A stretch of DNA of 64,000 nucleotides from Bacteroidota bacterium (GTDB lineage Bacteria; Bacteroidota; Bacteroidia; Chitinophagales; Saprospiraceae). The DNA is taken from assembly GCA_963169455.1 (NCBI GenBank), contig CAUJDW010000149.1, forward strand, positions 1-64,000. Reading direction: 5' to 3'. Below, one piece after another: positions 49,065 through 56,658 of the stretch. Position 1 is the stretch's first letter. Each line of letters starts with the position of its first letter. The translations under genes were made by a program, and so were the position numbers. Under the pieces are notes generated by a model that did no database searches, was not told the origin of the DNA, and saw only the letters and a program-made list of their open reading frames with translations.

Positions 49065-52037
49065 ATGAGCCTGCATTACTTCCTTTTTCCAGTTTTTTTT
49101 TTCGCCCTGTTGCCGCTCTGGGCTCATGGCGACAGCCTGGAGGCCTATGTGGCCCTGCAGCAGGGCGATCACTGCATCGAGTCGGAAGATTTCGGGGCTG
49201 CTGAAGCATACTACAGGCAGGCTCTGCCTTTTTTTCTCAGCAAAGGCAGCCACTATGAGCAGGCCTATATTTATTTGTGGTTGAGTGAGGCTTCCTATTA
49301 TCTCTACGGCCATAAGCGGGCGATGAAAGAAGCGAAGGCCAGCCTCCGTATTGCGGAAAAATATCTCTATACCGACACGCTGTCCTTTTATTCAACCATA
49401 CTGCAGAACATAGGCCTTTTTTATTCCCGGGCAGGGGACTATGATGCCCAGATGTTTTATTACAAGAATTCCCTGAAGGCCGCCCTAAGCTGCCGGGGAT
49501 TTTACAGCCGGCAGGCCTCCGATGCGTACTTCAGTGTGGGGGCGGCCTATGGCCGGCGGGGCCGCTGGGGCCAGTTTATTGCGTACTCGGATACTGCTCT
49601 CCAGATCGCAGAGGCCATAGGCTATCAGGGTGGAATCGCCTCAGCATTGCTGAACCTTTCCTATGGCTTTGCCGAAAAGGAAGACTACGATAAGGCCATC
49701 CGTTACCAGCAGCGGGCGCTGGCGCTGACCGGCTCGCAATCGGAGCGCGCCCGGGGGCTGAACAATCTCGGGAGCCTGTATATCGATACCGGAGAGTACG
49801 CCAAAGCTTTGGAAAAGCTGAGCGAAGCGCTGGTTATGCGGCAAAAGCAAAAAGATTCGAATTACTTCTCGACACTGCTCAATATGGCCAGGGCGCATTC
49901 CGAATCCGGGGAAACGGAAAAGGCGGCTCTTTATCTCGACGAGGTGATCGCAAGCTTGTCAAAGGGGCATGAAAGCGAATCCGTTATGTTGCAGATTGCC
50001 CTCAACTACAAAGCCCGCCTCCTGGCCAGGACGGGCCGCGCTGCGCAGGCCGAACCTCTGGCCAGGCAGGCTTTGGAGTTGAAATGCGGGCGGCCAGACG
50101 TCAACGCCAGTAGCTGTATGGTAAAGGGGGAAGTTCATCTTGCCCTCCGGCAGTATGAAGCAGCCCTGGATGCCGTCCAGGAGGCCTGGCTATACCAGGC
50201 TCCCGATTTTGAGCCGGCGGGCATTTTTGCCAGCCCGCCCTGGCAGAACCTGGAGAGCGTTTCCCTGGGCAGGGCCATGCTGCGGCTGAAAGGCGATATC
50301 CTTCGGGAGTGGGGCCTGGCCGAGGGGAAAAAAAGCTTGCTGGACGCTTCCCTGGAAACCTTCCGCCGGGGTGATTCCCTGATCACATGGTCCCGCTATT
50401 CCTACCAGAACCGGGCTTCCCGCGACTTGCTGGCGGCCAATGCCAATGAACTGTATGCCGGAGCCCTGCACACGCTTTTCCATTTATACGAACAAACTGC
50501 CGATACGGCCTATTTTAACCTGGCCCTGGCTTACGTGGAGCAGAATAAAGCCCTATCCGTTCTGGAAAACCTGAACGAACTGTACGCCCGTTCCTTCCTG
50601 GGCATACCCGATGCCGTCGTTAAGGCAGAGCAGTCGCTTGTGGAAGACATCGATTTTTACACCAGGCAGCTGAAGCTTTCCCGGGGCGAGGCTGACGAGG
50701 AGATGCTTGGCCGCTGGGAAGAATCGCTTTTCCGAAAGCGGCGGGCGCAGGACAGCCTGCTGAAGGAAATCCGGTTGCGCCATCCCCGTTATTACAACAT
50801 GCGGCATGGGCGCCAGGAGGTATCGCCTGGCCGGCTGCGGAGCGAGTTGCTGGCTGAAGGAGAAACCCTGGTGGAATATTTCCTCGACGGAGACTCCGTT
50901 TTCGTTTTGCTGCTATCGGCCGGGCAGCAGCACTTTTACCGCCTGCCCGCCCCCGATTTGGCGGAGCAGGTGGCCCTGCTGAGGGAAGCGGCCATTCAGC
51001 GCTCAGATACTTTTTATGCCCTGAGCCACAGCCTGTACCGCACCCTGGTGTTGCCTCTGGTGGATGATATTTCCGGCGGCAGGCTGGCCATCGTTCCGGA
51101 TGGCGTGCTGGCTTACCTGCCTTTCGAGCTATTGCTCAGTGAGCCTCCTCCGCCACCGGATCAGGTGCGCCACGCGAGCATGCCCTATCTGCTGCGGGCA
51201 TACTCCATCCGGTATCTCTTTTCGGCCGGTTCGGCCCTGCAATACCGGCTGCTTCAGGGCGAGCAGCGGGCCGGGCGGCGGGGCATTCTGGCTTTGGCCC
51301 CTATCTTTGGGCCGGATGGGGCGGGGAGTGGGCATTTTACAAGCCTGCCCGGGGCGCAGGCCGAACTGGACAGCCTGGAAACAGGGTTCAGCGGCTGGTT
51401 CTTCCGTGGAAAACGCGCTACGGAAAGCAATTTCAAACGGTACTCCCAATATGCCGATGTTTACCACATCGCGACCCATGCCGATGTCAACGACCTTCTG
51501 CCCGGCGCTTCGCGCCTGCTGCTGCAGCCCGGAAGCGGCGAGGACGGGGAGCTTTTCGCCTATGAATTGTACAAGCTGCGCCTTCCGGCCGGCCTGGCGG
51601 TGCTCAGCGCCTGCAATACCGGCATTGGAAAGATCAAGAAAGGGGAGGGGAGCGCGAGCCTGGCTCATGCTTTTGCCTATGCAGGCTGCCCCAACCTGGT
51701 CATGTCGCTCTGGCCGGTGCGGGACCGCGCCACCCCGCTGCTGATCAAACAATATTACGACAGGCTGGCGGAAGGCATGGACAAGGCGGAGGCCCTTCGC
51801 GCCGCCAAGCTGTATTGCCTGGAACACGATGAATTGTTCGCCCATCCTTATTTCTGGGGAGGTTTCTTATACGCCGGGAGCCGGGAGCCGCAGCCGCTGA
51901 AGCGCCGATGGAGCCCGGGAGCAGGGGCGGTTGCTGCGGCATCCGCATTCGCGCTGTTGGTATTGGCCCTTATAGTTTTTTTAAGACGGAGCGGGCCTGT
52001 ATGGCGTAGCGGTCCTGGCCGGATTTCAGTTCGCTGA
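49065..52037 (+). CDS. Envelope TPR-CHAT caspase-like protease
   Basis: This 990-residue protein has a signal-peptide-like N-terminus (1 to about 21, ending WAHG), tetratricopeptide repeats over about residues 25-400 (for example YDKAIRYQQRALALTGSQSE and GEYAKALEKLSEALV), a linker with a coiled region and a CHAT domain. The CHAT dyad is intact: His805 in YHIATHADVN and Cys850 in LSACNTG. A C-terminal transmembrane helix (about 952-973) and a 17-residue basic tail follow. The topology places TPR and CHAT outside the cytoplasm. Its 3' end overlaps the convergent TPR/membrane gene by 68 bp. Likely the protease arm of a signalling cluster with the adjacent sigma factor. Confidence 0.85.
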   Translation: MSLHYFLFPVFFFALLPLWAHGDSLEAYVALQQGDHCIESEDFGAAEAYYRQALPFFLSKGSHYEQAYIYLWLSEASYYLYGHKRAMKEAKASLRIAEKYLYTDTLSFYSTILQNIGLFYSRAGDYDAQMFYYKNSLKAALSCRGFYSRQASDAYFSVGAAYGRRGRWGQFIAYSDTALQIAEAIGYQGGIASALLNLSYGFAEKEDYDKAIRYQQRALALTGSQSERARGLNNLGSLYIDTGEYAKALEKLSEALVMRQKQKDSNYFSTLLNMARAHSESGETEKAALYLDEVIASLSKGHESESVMLQIALNYKARLLARTGRAAQAEPLARQALELKCGRPDVNASSCMVKGEVHLALRQYEAALDAVQEAWLYQAPDFEPAGIFASPPWQNLESVSLGRAMLRLKGDILREWGLAEGKKSLLDASLETFRRGDSLITWSRYSYQNRASRDLLAANANELYAGALHTLFHLYEQTADTAYFNLALAYVEQNKALSVLENLNELYARSFLGIPDAVVKAEQSLVEDIDFYTRQLKLSRGEADEEMLGRWEESLFRKRRAQDSLLKEIRLRHPRYYNMRHGRQEVSPGRLRSELLAEGETLVEYFLDGDSVFVLLLSAGQQHFYRLPAPDLAEQVALLREAAIQRSDTFYALSHSLYRTLVLPLVDDISGGRLAIVPDGVLAYLPFELLLSEPPPPPDQVRHASMPYLLRAYSIRYLFSAGSALQYRLLQGEQRAGRRGILALAPIFGPDGAGSGHFTSLPGAQAELDSLETGFSGWFFRGKRATESNFKRYSQYADVYHIATHADVNDLLPGASRLLLQPGSGEDGELFAYELYKLRLPAGLAVLSACNTGIGKIKKGEGSASLAHAFAYAGCPNLVMSLWPVRDRATPLLIKQYYDRLAEGMDKAEALRAAKLYCLEHDELFAHPYFWGGFLYAGSREPQPLKRRWSPGAGAVAAASAFALLVLALIVFLRRSGPVWRSGPGRISVR

Positions 52038-52710
52038 ACAGGCGTTTGGCCGTATCGATCTGGCCTCTTTTCAGATAGGCCAGCCCCAGGTACCAGGCTG
52101 CCGGCCTTTCGTATGCCGGAGAGCCGGGCCTTTGTTTTACCGCCGCCAGGTGGGGTATGGAGCCGCTCGCATCGCCTTTTCCGAGCAGCAGCAGGCCATA
52201 ATAGAACCGCATTTCCTGATCGTTCGGGGCTTCTTCCAGCCAGGCGCGGGCCAGTGCTTCGGCCTCCTGGTATTGCCCTGTTTCGTAGGCCTGGGCCGCT
52301 GCCGCACGCAGGCCGCCGGATTGCCCTTCGGCTCTCCTCAGCCCGCTGTCCTCCAGCATAGCGCTGGGCAGGTACTCGAAGTGCCGGGCATATATTTTTT
52401 CGTAGGGCGGCTGTTGAAAATAGACAAAGTAGGCGGCAAGGATCAAAATGGCGGCGCCTGCCGCCAGGCCCAGCTTCTGCCGCAGGGAAAGCACCCGCCT
52501 GGCATTGCTGCGGACCGCAATCTGTTGTTCAAGCCTGCGGAAGGTTTCGTCAAGCGGCTTGCCGGCGGGATGGTACTGCAGGCCGGACAGCGCGCGGCGG
52601 GAAAATTCATTCCACTGGCCGGAATTGTCCGCCCATTCCTGTTTTTGGTGCTTGTTTTCCATTTCTTCCCGGGAAATGGATTTTCCTTTGGGGTTGAAAT
52701 CGTGGCTCAT
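51970..52710 (-). CDS. Single-pass membrane TPR protein, putative sigma-factor partner
   Basis: This 246-residue protein has a roughly 79-residue N-terminal cytoplasmic region with no recognised zinc or anti-sigma motif, one transmembrane helix (about 80-98), and a periplasmic region with TPR-like repeats (AYETGQYQEAEALARAWLEEA, YLGLAYLKRGQIDTAKRLF). The arrangement, a short cytoplasmic part behind the helix and coupling to a sigma gene by ATGA, is that of an anti-sigma or sigma-controlling protein. Function is inferred. The 3' end overlaps the CHAT gene by 68 bp, convergently. Confidence 0.7.
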   Translation of the reverse strand: MSHDFNPKGKSISREEMENKHQKQEWADNSGQWNEFSRRALSGLQYHPAGKPLDETFRRLEQQIAVRSNARRVLSLRQKLGLAAGAAILILAAYFVYFQQPPYEKIYARHFEYLPSAMLEDSGLRRAEGQSGGLRAAAAQAYETGQYQEAEALARAWLEEAPNDQEMRFYYGLLLLGKGDASGSIPHLAAVKQRPGSPAYERPAAWYLGLAYLKRGQIDTAKRLFSELKSGQDRYAIQARSVLKKL

Positions 52711-53276
52711 GCTAGTTTCCCGATTAGGTTTCTGAGGTTTCGCTTGCCGTTCTGAATGTGGCTTTTTACCTCATTCATTGAGAAGTCTGCCTGTTCCGAG
52801 ATTTCCTGATAACTTTTGTGTTCCAGAAAAAAAAGGATGATGCATTCGCGTTGGCCTTCCGGCAGCCGGTCAATGGCGTCGCTCAGCATTTCCAGGCGGC
52901 GTTCTTCATTATTATGATCCTCATCCCGGGGAAATTCCATAAAAATTTCCTCCTTAATTTCTTCCAGGCTGCCGGCCTGTTGCCGGGTTTTTTGTTTGAG
53001 CACTTTCAGGCAATAGTTCCGGCTTACGAAATAAAGCCAGGGCTCGAATTTCTCGATGTGGTATTGGCCGATCTTCTCGGGCAGCGATTCGAAAATATCC
53101 ATCAGGCTGTCTTCGGCATCCTGGGCGTTTTTCAGGTAACTCAGGCAAAGGCCATACACCTTGTGGTAGTGCCGGCGGAACAGGGCTCCCAGAATAGCCG
53201 GCGAAGGCCTGCGTTTGTAGGCCTGCAGAAGTTCCTCATCAGCTTGTTGTTCAACTCGTCTTTTTTCCAGGATCAT
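52707..53276 (-). CDS. ECF-type RNA polymerase sigma factor
   Basis: This 189-residue protein is a group 4 (ECF) sigma-70 factor. Region 2 is visible as LFRRHYHKVYGLCLSYLKNAQ and FEPWLYFVSRNYCLK, and region 4 as LPEGQRECIILFFLEHKSYQEISE with MNEVKSHIQNGKRNL. It probably directs transcription of a small regulon, perhaps including this locus. Its stop overlaps the start of the membrane TPR gene by ATGA. A 63-bp gap separates it from the glycosyltransferase gene on the same strand. Confidence 0.93.
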   Translation of the reverse strand: MILEKRRVEQQADEELLQAYKRRPSPAILGALFRRHYHKVYGLCLSYLKNAQDAEDSLMDIFESLPEKIGQYHIEKFEPWLYFVSRNYCLKVLKQKTRQQAGSLEEIKEEIFMEFPRDEDHNNEERRLEMLSDAIDRLPEGQRECIILFFLEHKSYQEISEQADFSMNEVKSHIQNGKRNLRNLIGKLA

Positions 53277-53339
53277 GGAAAGGCATTTGGTGCGTGGCCC
53301 TAAAATTAGGACAAATTCGGAAAAAACCGGAATTCATTT

Positions 53340-55019
53340 TTATTCTCCGGCAGGGGCTCTCCGGAAAAAAACGAAGCCATTCTTTCTGCCTATTTCCTTC
53401 AGTGCGCTGTTCTGCGCCAGCTCCGGAGCCCGGTGTACCTTTGTCACAATGTACGCCGGTTTGTCGATAGGGCCGTAGAGCAGGTTGTTGATGCAACCCA
53501 TATCGGTAAAACAGGCCTGCCCTGCACGCTGGGGCTTTCCGTAAAACAGATGCGCATAGGACTTGTAGCCGAATGCGGCCAGGTGGCAATCTTCCTTTGA
53601 TTTTTCCTTAAAAAATTCAATCGCTGCACGCTGGGAGTACCCCTCGATACGGCCTGCGAATGAGAAGAGCGACCACATCACGAAGATGGCTACTCCGCCA
53701 TAAATCAAGCGGAAGCCGGCTGCCGGTTTCCCTTTTCGCATCAGGAAAAAAAATGCGCCGATCAGGATGGCCAGAAACAGGCCGGGCAGCATCTCCAGGC
53801 CCGTCCAGTGCACCCCGGCTTCCAGGTTGCCCTGTGCGAATGGGTCTTTGAAAACAGGCCTGAGCACTTCCGCCTGCATGCCCAGAATGGGCAGGGCAAT
53901 GGTGGCCAGCACGAAAATGCCGCCGACAGCCCAGAAACCAAAGCGCATCCAGCCATTGAAGCGGATGCTCCCGTCCAGGAGCTTCTCCATGCTCAGCGCG
54001 GCCAGGTAGGTGAGCGGGAAATAGCAGAGCGAGGAATAGTGGACGATCTTGGACTGCACGATGCTGAACAGGATGAGGACGGCCCAGAAGAGATACTTCA
54101 TCCAGCGGCGGAAATCCTTTTCGTGGGGCTTGTCGCCGCCGGGCAAGTGGAAAAAGGCCCTGATGGCGAAGATGGAAGCGGGGAAGCAGCCCACGAGCAA
54201 CACGGCGAAATGATAGCCCGGGAAGCCTTTATGCCCGGCATCAGGGGTGCTGAAGAGCCGGTACTGGTACTGGAAGAACTCGATGACAAATGCCGGCCCG
54301 TTGGACAGCACCTCGGCTCCGAACCAACTGGAGGTGACCAGAAATGCCACGAGGGTAAAAAACAGGAACTGGGGTACGCTGACGTAAAGGCGAAACCGCT
54401 GGTACACCCAGTAAACACCCATACACAACACCACGATGATAAAAGCTGCCTGCCCCTTGGTGAGCATGGCCAGCCCGATCCAGAACCCGCTCAGGGCCAA
54501 ATATCGCCATGGGCCGTGCGGCAGGGTAATGCCTTCGAATCCTTCTTTTTTCCAGTAAAAAAGGATGAACTGGTACAGGCCCAGGAAAATGAACAGGTTG
54601 AACCAGGGGTCTATAATGCCCGATTTGAAATACAGGAATGGCAGCACGGAGCCGAAGTAGGCGCCTGCCCATAACATGCCAAATCGGGCGCCCTTCAGGC
54701 GCTGGCCGATGCGGAAGAGCAGGGCCAGTGTCAGGGCCCCGCAAATGGCGTTGGGAAAACGGGCGGCGAATTCGCCGGCCCCCAGCAGTTTCATGGATGC
54801 GGCCTGCAGCCAGAAAAACAGGGGCGGTTTCTGGTAGAAGGGCTCAAAATTCACATAAACCCGGGTGTAGTCCTTCAAAATGAGCATCTCCCTGCTGATC
54901 TCCGCAAAGTTGATCTCGTCCCAGTCGAAAAGGTGAACACCGCCCAGGAAAGGAATGAAAAACAGGGCGCCAAGGAAGGCGAACAAGAGGGTGTACCGGC
55001 TGCGCAAATCCTGCCACAT
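53340..55019 (-). CDS. ArnT-like (PMT-family) membrane glycosyltransferase
   Basis: This 559-residue protein has about twelve hydrophobic helices and a periplasmic C-terminal domain. The GT-C catalytic motif of ArnT/PMT enzymes is visible near the N-terminus: HLFDWDEINFAEISREML (with Asp-Glu for lipid-linked sugar use), then FEPFYQKPPLFFWLQAASM. Such enzymes move a sugar from a polyprenyl-phosphate donor to lipid A, glycan or protein. The substrate is unknown. An upstream frame extension is ignored; ATG 55019 fits the family start. A -7 element lies 26 bp upstream. Confidence 0.85.
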   Translation of the reverse strand: MWQDLRSRYTLLFAFLGALFFIPFLGGVHLFDWDEINFAEISREMLILKDYTRVYVNFEPFYQKPPLFFWLQAASMKLLGAGEFAARFPNAICGALTLALLFRIGQRLKGARFGMLWAGAYFGSVLPFLYFKSGIIDPWFNLFIFLGLYQFILFYWKKEGFEGITLPHGPWRYLALSGFWIGLAMLTKGQAAFIIVVLCMGVYWVYQRFRLYVSVPQFLFFTLVAFLVTSSWFGAEVLSNGPAFVIEFFQYQYRLFSTPDAGHKGFPGYHFAVLLVGCFPASIFAIRAFFHLPGGDKPHEKDFRRWMKYLFWAVLILFSIVQSKIVHYSSLCYFPLTYLAALSMEKLLDGSIRFNGWMRFGFWAVGGIFVLATIALPILGMQAEVLRPVFKDPFAQGNLEAGVHWTGLEMLPGLFLAILIGAFFFLMRKGKPAAGFRLIYGGVAIFVMWSLFSFAGRIEGYSQRAAIEFFKEKSKEDCHLAAFGYKSYAHLFYGKPQRAGQACFTDMGCINNLLYGPIDKPAYIVTKVHRAPELAQNSALKEIGRKNGFVFFRRAPAGE

Positions 55020-55044
55020 AAAACGAACGGCCTTTGTTGTAGGG

Positions 55045-55052
55045 CAAAGATA
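55045..55052 (-). promoter_or_regulatory. -7 element of the ArnT-like gene
   Basis: Minus-strand TATCTTTG matches TAnnTTTG, 26 bp before ATG 55019, in the gap after the gene at 55058-55645. No TTTG at the -33 spacing is seen. Confidence 0.5.
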
Positions 55053-55057
55053 GGAGT

Positions 55058-55645
55058 TTAATACATCCAGGGGGACTTTTGACGGAATTCCTCCAGCAGC
55101 CTGCTGCGCCAGTTGCTCAGAGGGATTTGTTTTCCATTGCATTCGATCGACAGGATATCCAGCACCTCGTAGGTCTGCCGGCTGTCGCTCCAGCGATACC
55201 GGACGCGGAGGGTCGCCGGGTCGCGCGAGCCGTTGTTGTCGAAGTCGTGCTGCGGGTATTCGACGTGGATGTAGACCAGGTCGGGCGTGGGCTGGCCGGG
55301 CTGGGGGATGGATTTTTCAAAAAAGCCGAAAAAGTTGTTGACTTCTTCGTAGTTGGCGCCCCGTTTCCGGTAAACGGTGCCGGTGCACCCGCCTGACCCA
55401 CAGTGGTTGGGCGATTGGATCTCCAGGAAAAACAGTTGATCGGGTGCAGCGCCGGGGCTAAGGGAAATGAAATTGAATTTGCACTGGTTGCAGGGAAATT
55501 CTGCGTTATAGTTGGCCGGCTGCCCTTTCTGGGCCGTGCACAACCCCAGCTTTTCCGCCAGCTGCACCTCCAGGCGGCCTTGCTGCGCCATTCCACTCGT
55601 CAATGCCGCGAATACTGAAAATGCGATCCCGATCAATTGCCTCAT
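55058..55645 (-). CDS. Secreted cysteine-containing protein of unknown function
   Basis: This 195-residue protein has a signal peptide (1 to about 20, ending GMA-Q). The mature part has CNQCKF and HCGSGGC cysteine groups that could form disulfides or bind a metal, followed by beta-rich segments (IHVEYPQHDFDNNGSRDPATLRV). No family is recognised. A TTG start at 55660 would add five residues; ATG is preferred. It precedes the ArnT-like gene by 38 bp on the same strand. The 297-bp gap upstream, 55661-55957, shows no gene or motif. Confidence 0.6.
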   Translation of the reverse strand: MRQLIGIAFSVFAALTSGMAQQGRLEVQLAEKLGLCTAQKGQPANYNAEFPCNQCKFNFISLSPGAAPDQLFFLEIQSPNHCGSGGCTGTVYRKRGANYEEVNNFFGFFEKSIPQPGQPTPDLVYIHVEYPQHDFDNNGSRDPATLRVRYRWSDSRQTYEVLDILSIECNGKQIPLSNWRSRLLEEFRQKSPWMY

Positions 55646-55957
55646 TGCTCTCCTGGACAAAAGTTAATGGTTGTTTTTCAAGGGTAGATTGCCTTTTATA
55701 AGCCCGGCCTCGCCGCCTTTGCCTGATAGGCTTCGGCAGCTCGGGAAGGGGTCGCCGGCTTGTTTGGCTGGGCCTAACTGGAGATGTCCTCTGTAATTGG
55801 GTGTGCAGATATCTGGCAGCAAAGATACCAGATGCCGGGAAAAGCCGCCATCTTTTTGCCAAATTTAATTTTCCCCGCTTTCGTTTGACGCTCCTTTGCA
55901 GCCCTGGCTGAAGCGGGAGCCTCCGGCTTTTGGGGAATTATGGTGTTTCCTTTCTGC

Positions 55958-56359
55958 TCAGTTGTCTTCGAAGTCGAAGTCCTCCATGTCCATATCCTCG
56001 AAGTCTTCATCATCGCTGTCGTACTCGCCTTCCATGGTGTCGACTACGGCGGTCAGGACGGAGTATTCGAAAAAGCGCTCGAAGAGCTCCCAGTCCAGGG
56101 GCTGGGGCCAGGTGCTCTCATCGGCGCACCAGTCTTCCAGCAGGTAGGAGAGAAATTCCTCACAATTTTCCCGGACCCATTCCAGTGATTCTTCAACAGA
56201 GTCAAAATCCGGAATGAGGAAAACATCCTGGCTGTCGTGCTTGTCCAGCTCTTCGTAGCTGGCCGGGTCATCGGGGAAGATAGCGTTGACCCAATCGATC
56301 AGCGCCGGCTTCGGGCGGGTGATCAGGGCATTCCGGTTGATGGTGAAGAAGTCATTCAT
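55958..56359 (-). CDS. Acidic cytoplasmic protein of unknown function
   Basis: This 133-residue protein is strongly acidic, ending in a run of Asp/Glu/Met (EGEYDSDDEDFEDMDMEDFD). The N-terminal part (MNDFFTINRNALITRPKPALIDWVNAIFPD) is compact and may be a small fold. No signal peptide or family is recognised. A -7 element 26 bp upstream supports expression. The gap to the rhamnose operon contains its promoter and that operon's terminator. Confidence 0.65.
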   Translation of the reverse strand: MNDFFTINRNALITRPKPALIDWVNAIFPDDPASYEELDKHDSQDVFLIPDFDSVEESLEWVRENCEEFLSYLLEDWCADESTWPQPLDWELFERFFEYSVLTAVVDTMEGEYDSDDEDFEDMDMEDFDFEDN

Positions 56360-56384
56360 GGTATTTCATTAGTAGGTACACCGC

Positions 56385-56392
56385 CAAAGGTA
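56385..56392 (-). promoter_or_regulatory. -7 element of the acidic protein gene
   Basis: Minus-strand TACCTTTG matches TAnnTTTG, 26 bp before the ATG at 56359. No -33 TTTG is seen. Confidence 0.5.
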
Positions 56393-56474
56393 GGGTTTGC
56401 CCGGGAAATTTGGTGCAGTTTTTTGACTTTTTCGCAGCAGGGCGGGCCTGGAGCCTGAGCCCGAAGGATTTTTT

Positions 56475-56501
56475 AAAAAAACCCTCAGGCCGCCCGCCTG
56501 A
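56475..56501 (-). terminator. Terminator of the rhamnose/lactate operon
   Basis: On the minus strand a 6-bp stem (56485-56490 with 56496-56501, TCAGGC) overlaps the last stop codon and is followed by GGG and seven T residues (56475-56481). The stem is short, so efficiency is uncertain. Confidence 0.5.
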
Positions 56502-56658
56502 TCCGGAAAGGCGCCGCAGCAAACCACAGCAGCATTCCGGCAGCCATGAGCACTTTATTGGCCTGCATGGAAATGGCCCCGTAAAACAGCAGCACCGATG
56601 GAACGAGCGTCAGGGCAAGGCCGGTGAATGCCAGGATGCCGGAGATAATTCTTTTCAT
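56485..56658 (-). CDS. 57-residue membrane protein, last gene of the operon
   Basis: This small protein (MKRIISGILAFTGLALTL start) has two predicted transmembrane helices and a basic end IRRAA. Its start overlaps the stop of the transporter gene by ATGA, which supports translation as part of the operon. It may assist the transporter, but no family is recognised. A terminator overlaps its stop codon. Confidence 0.65.
   Translation of the reverse strand: MKRIISGILAFTGLALTLVPSVLLFYGAISMQANKVLMAAGMLLWFAAAPFRIRRAA

Noticed and set aside
49065-53276. Type III-E CRISPR (Craspase) locus
   Set aside because: No gRAMP/Cas7-11, Csx30, Csx31 or CRISPR array is visible; only the TPR-CHAT/sigma parts resemble it.
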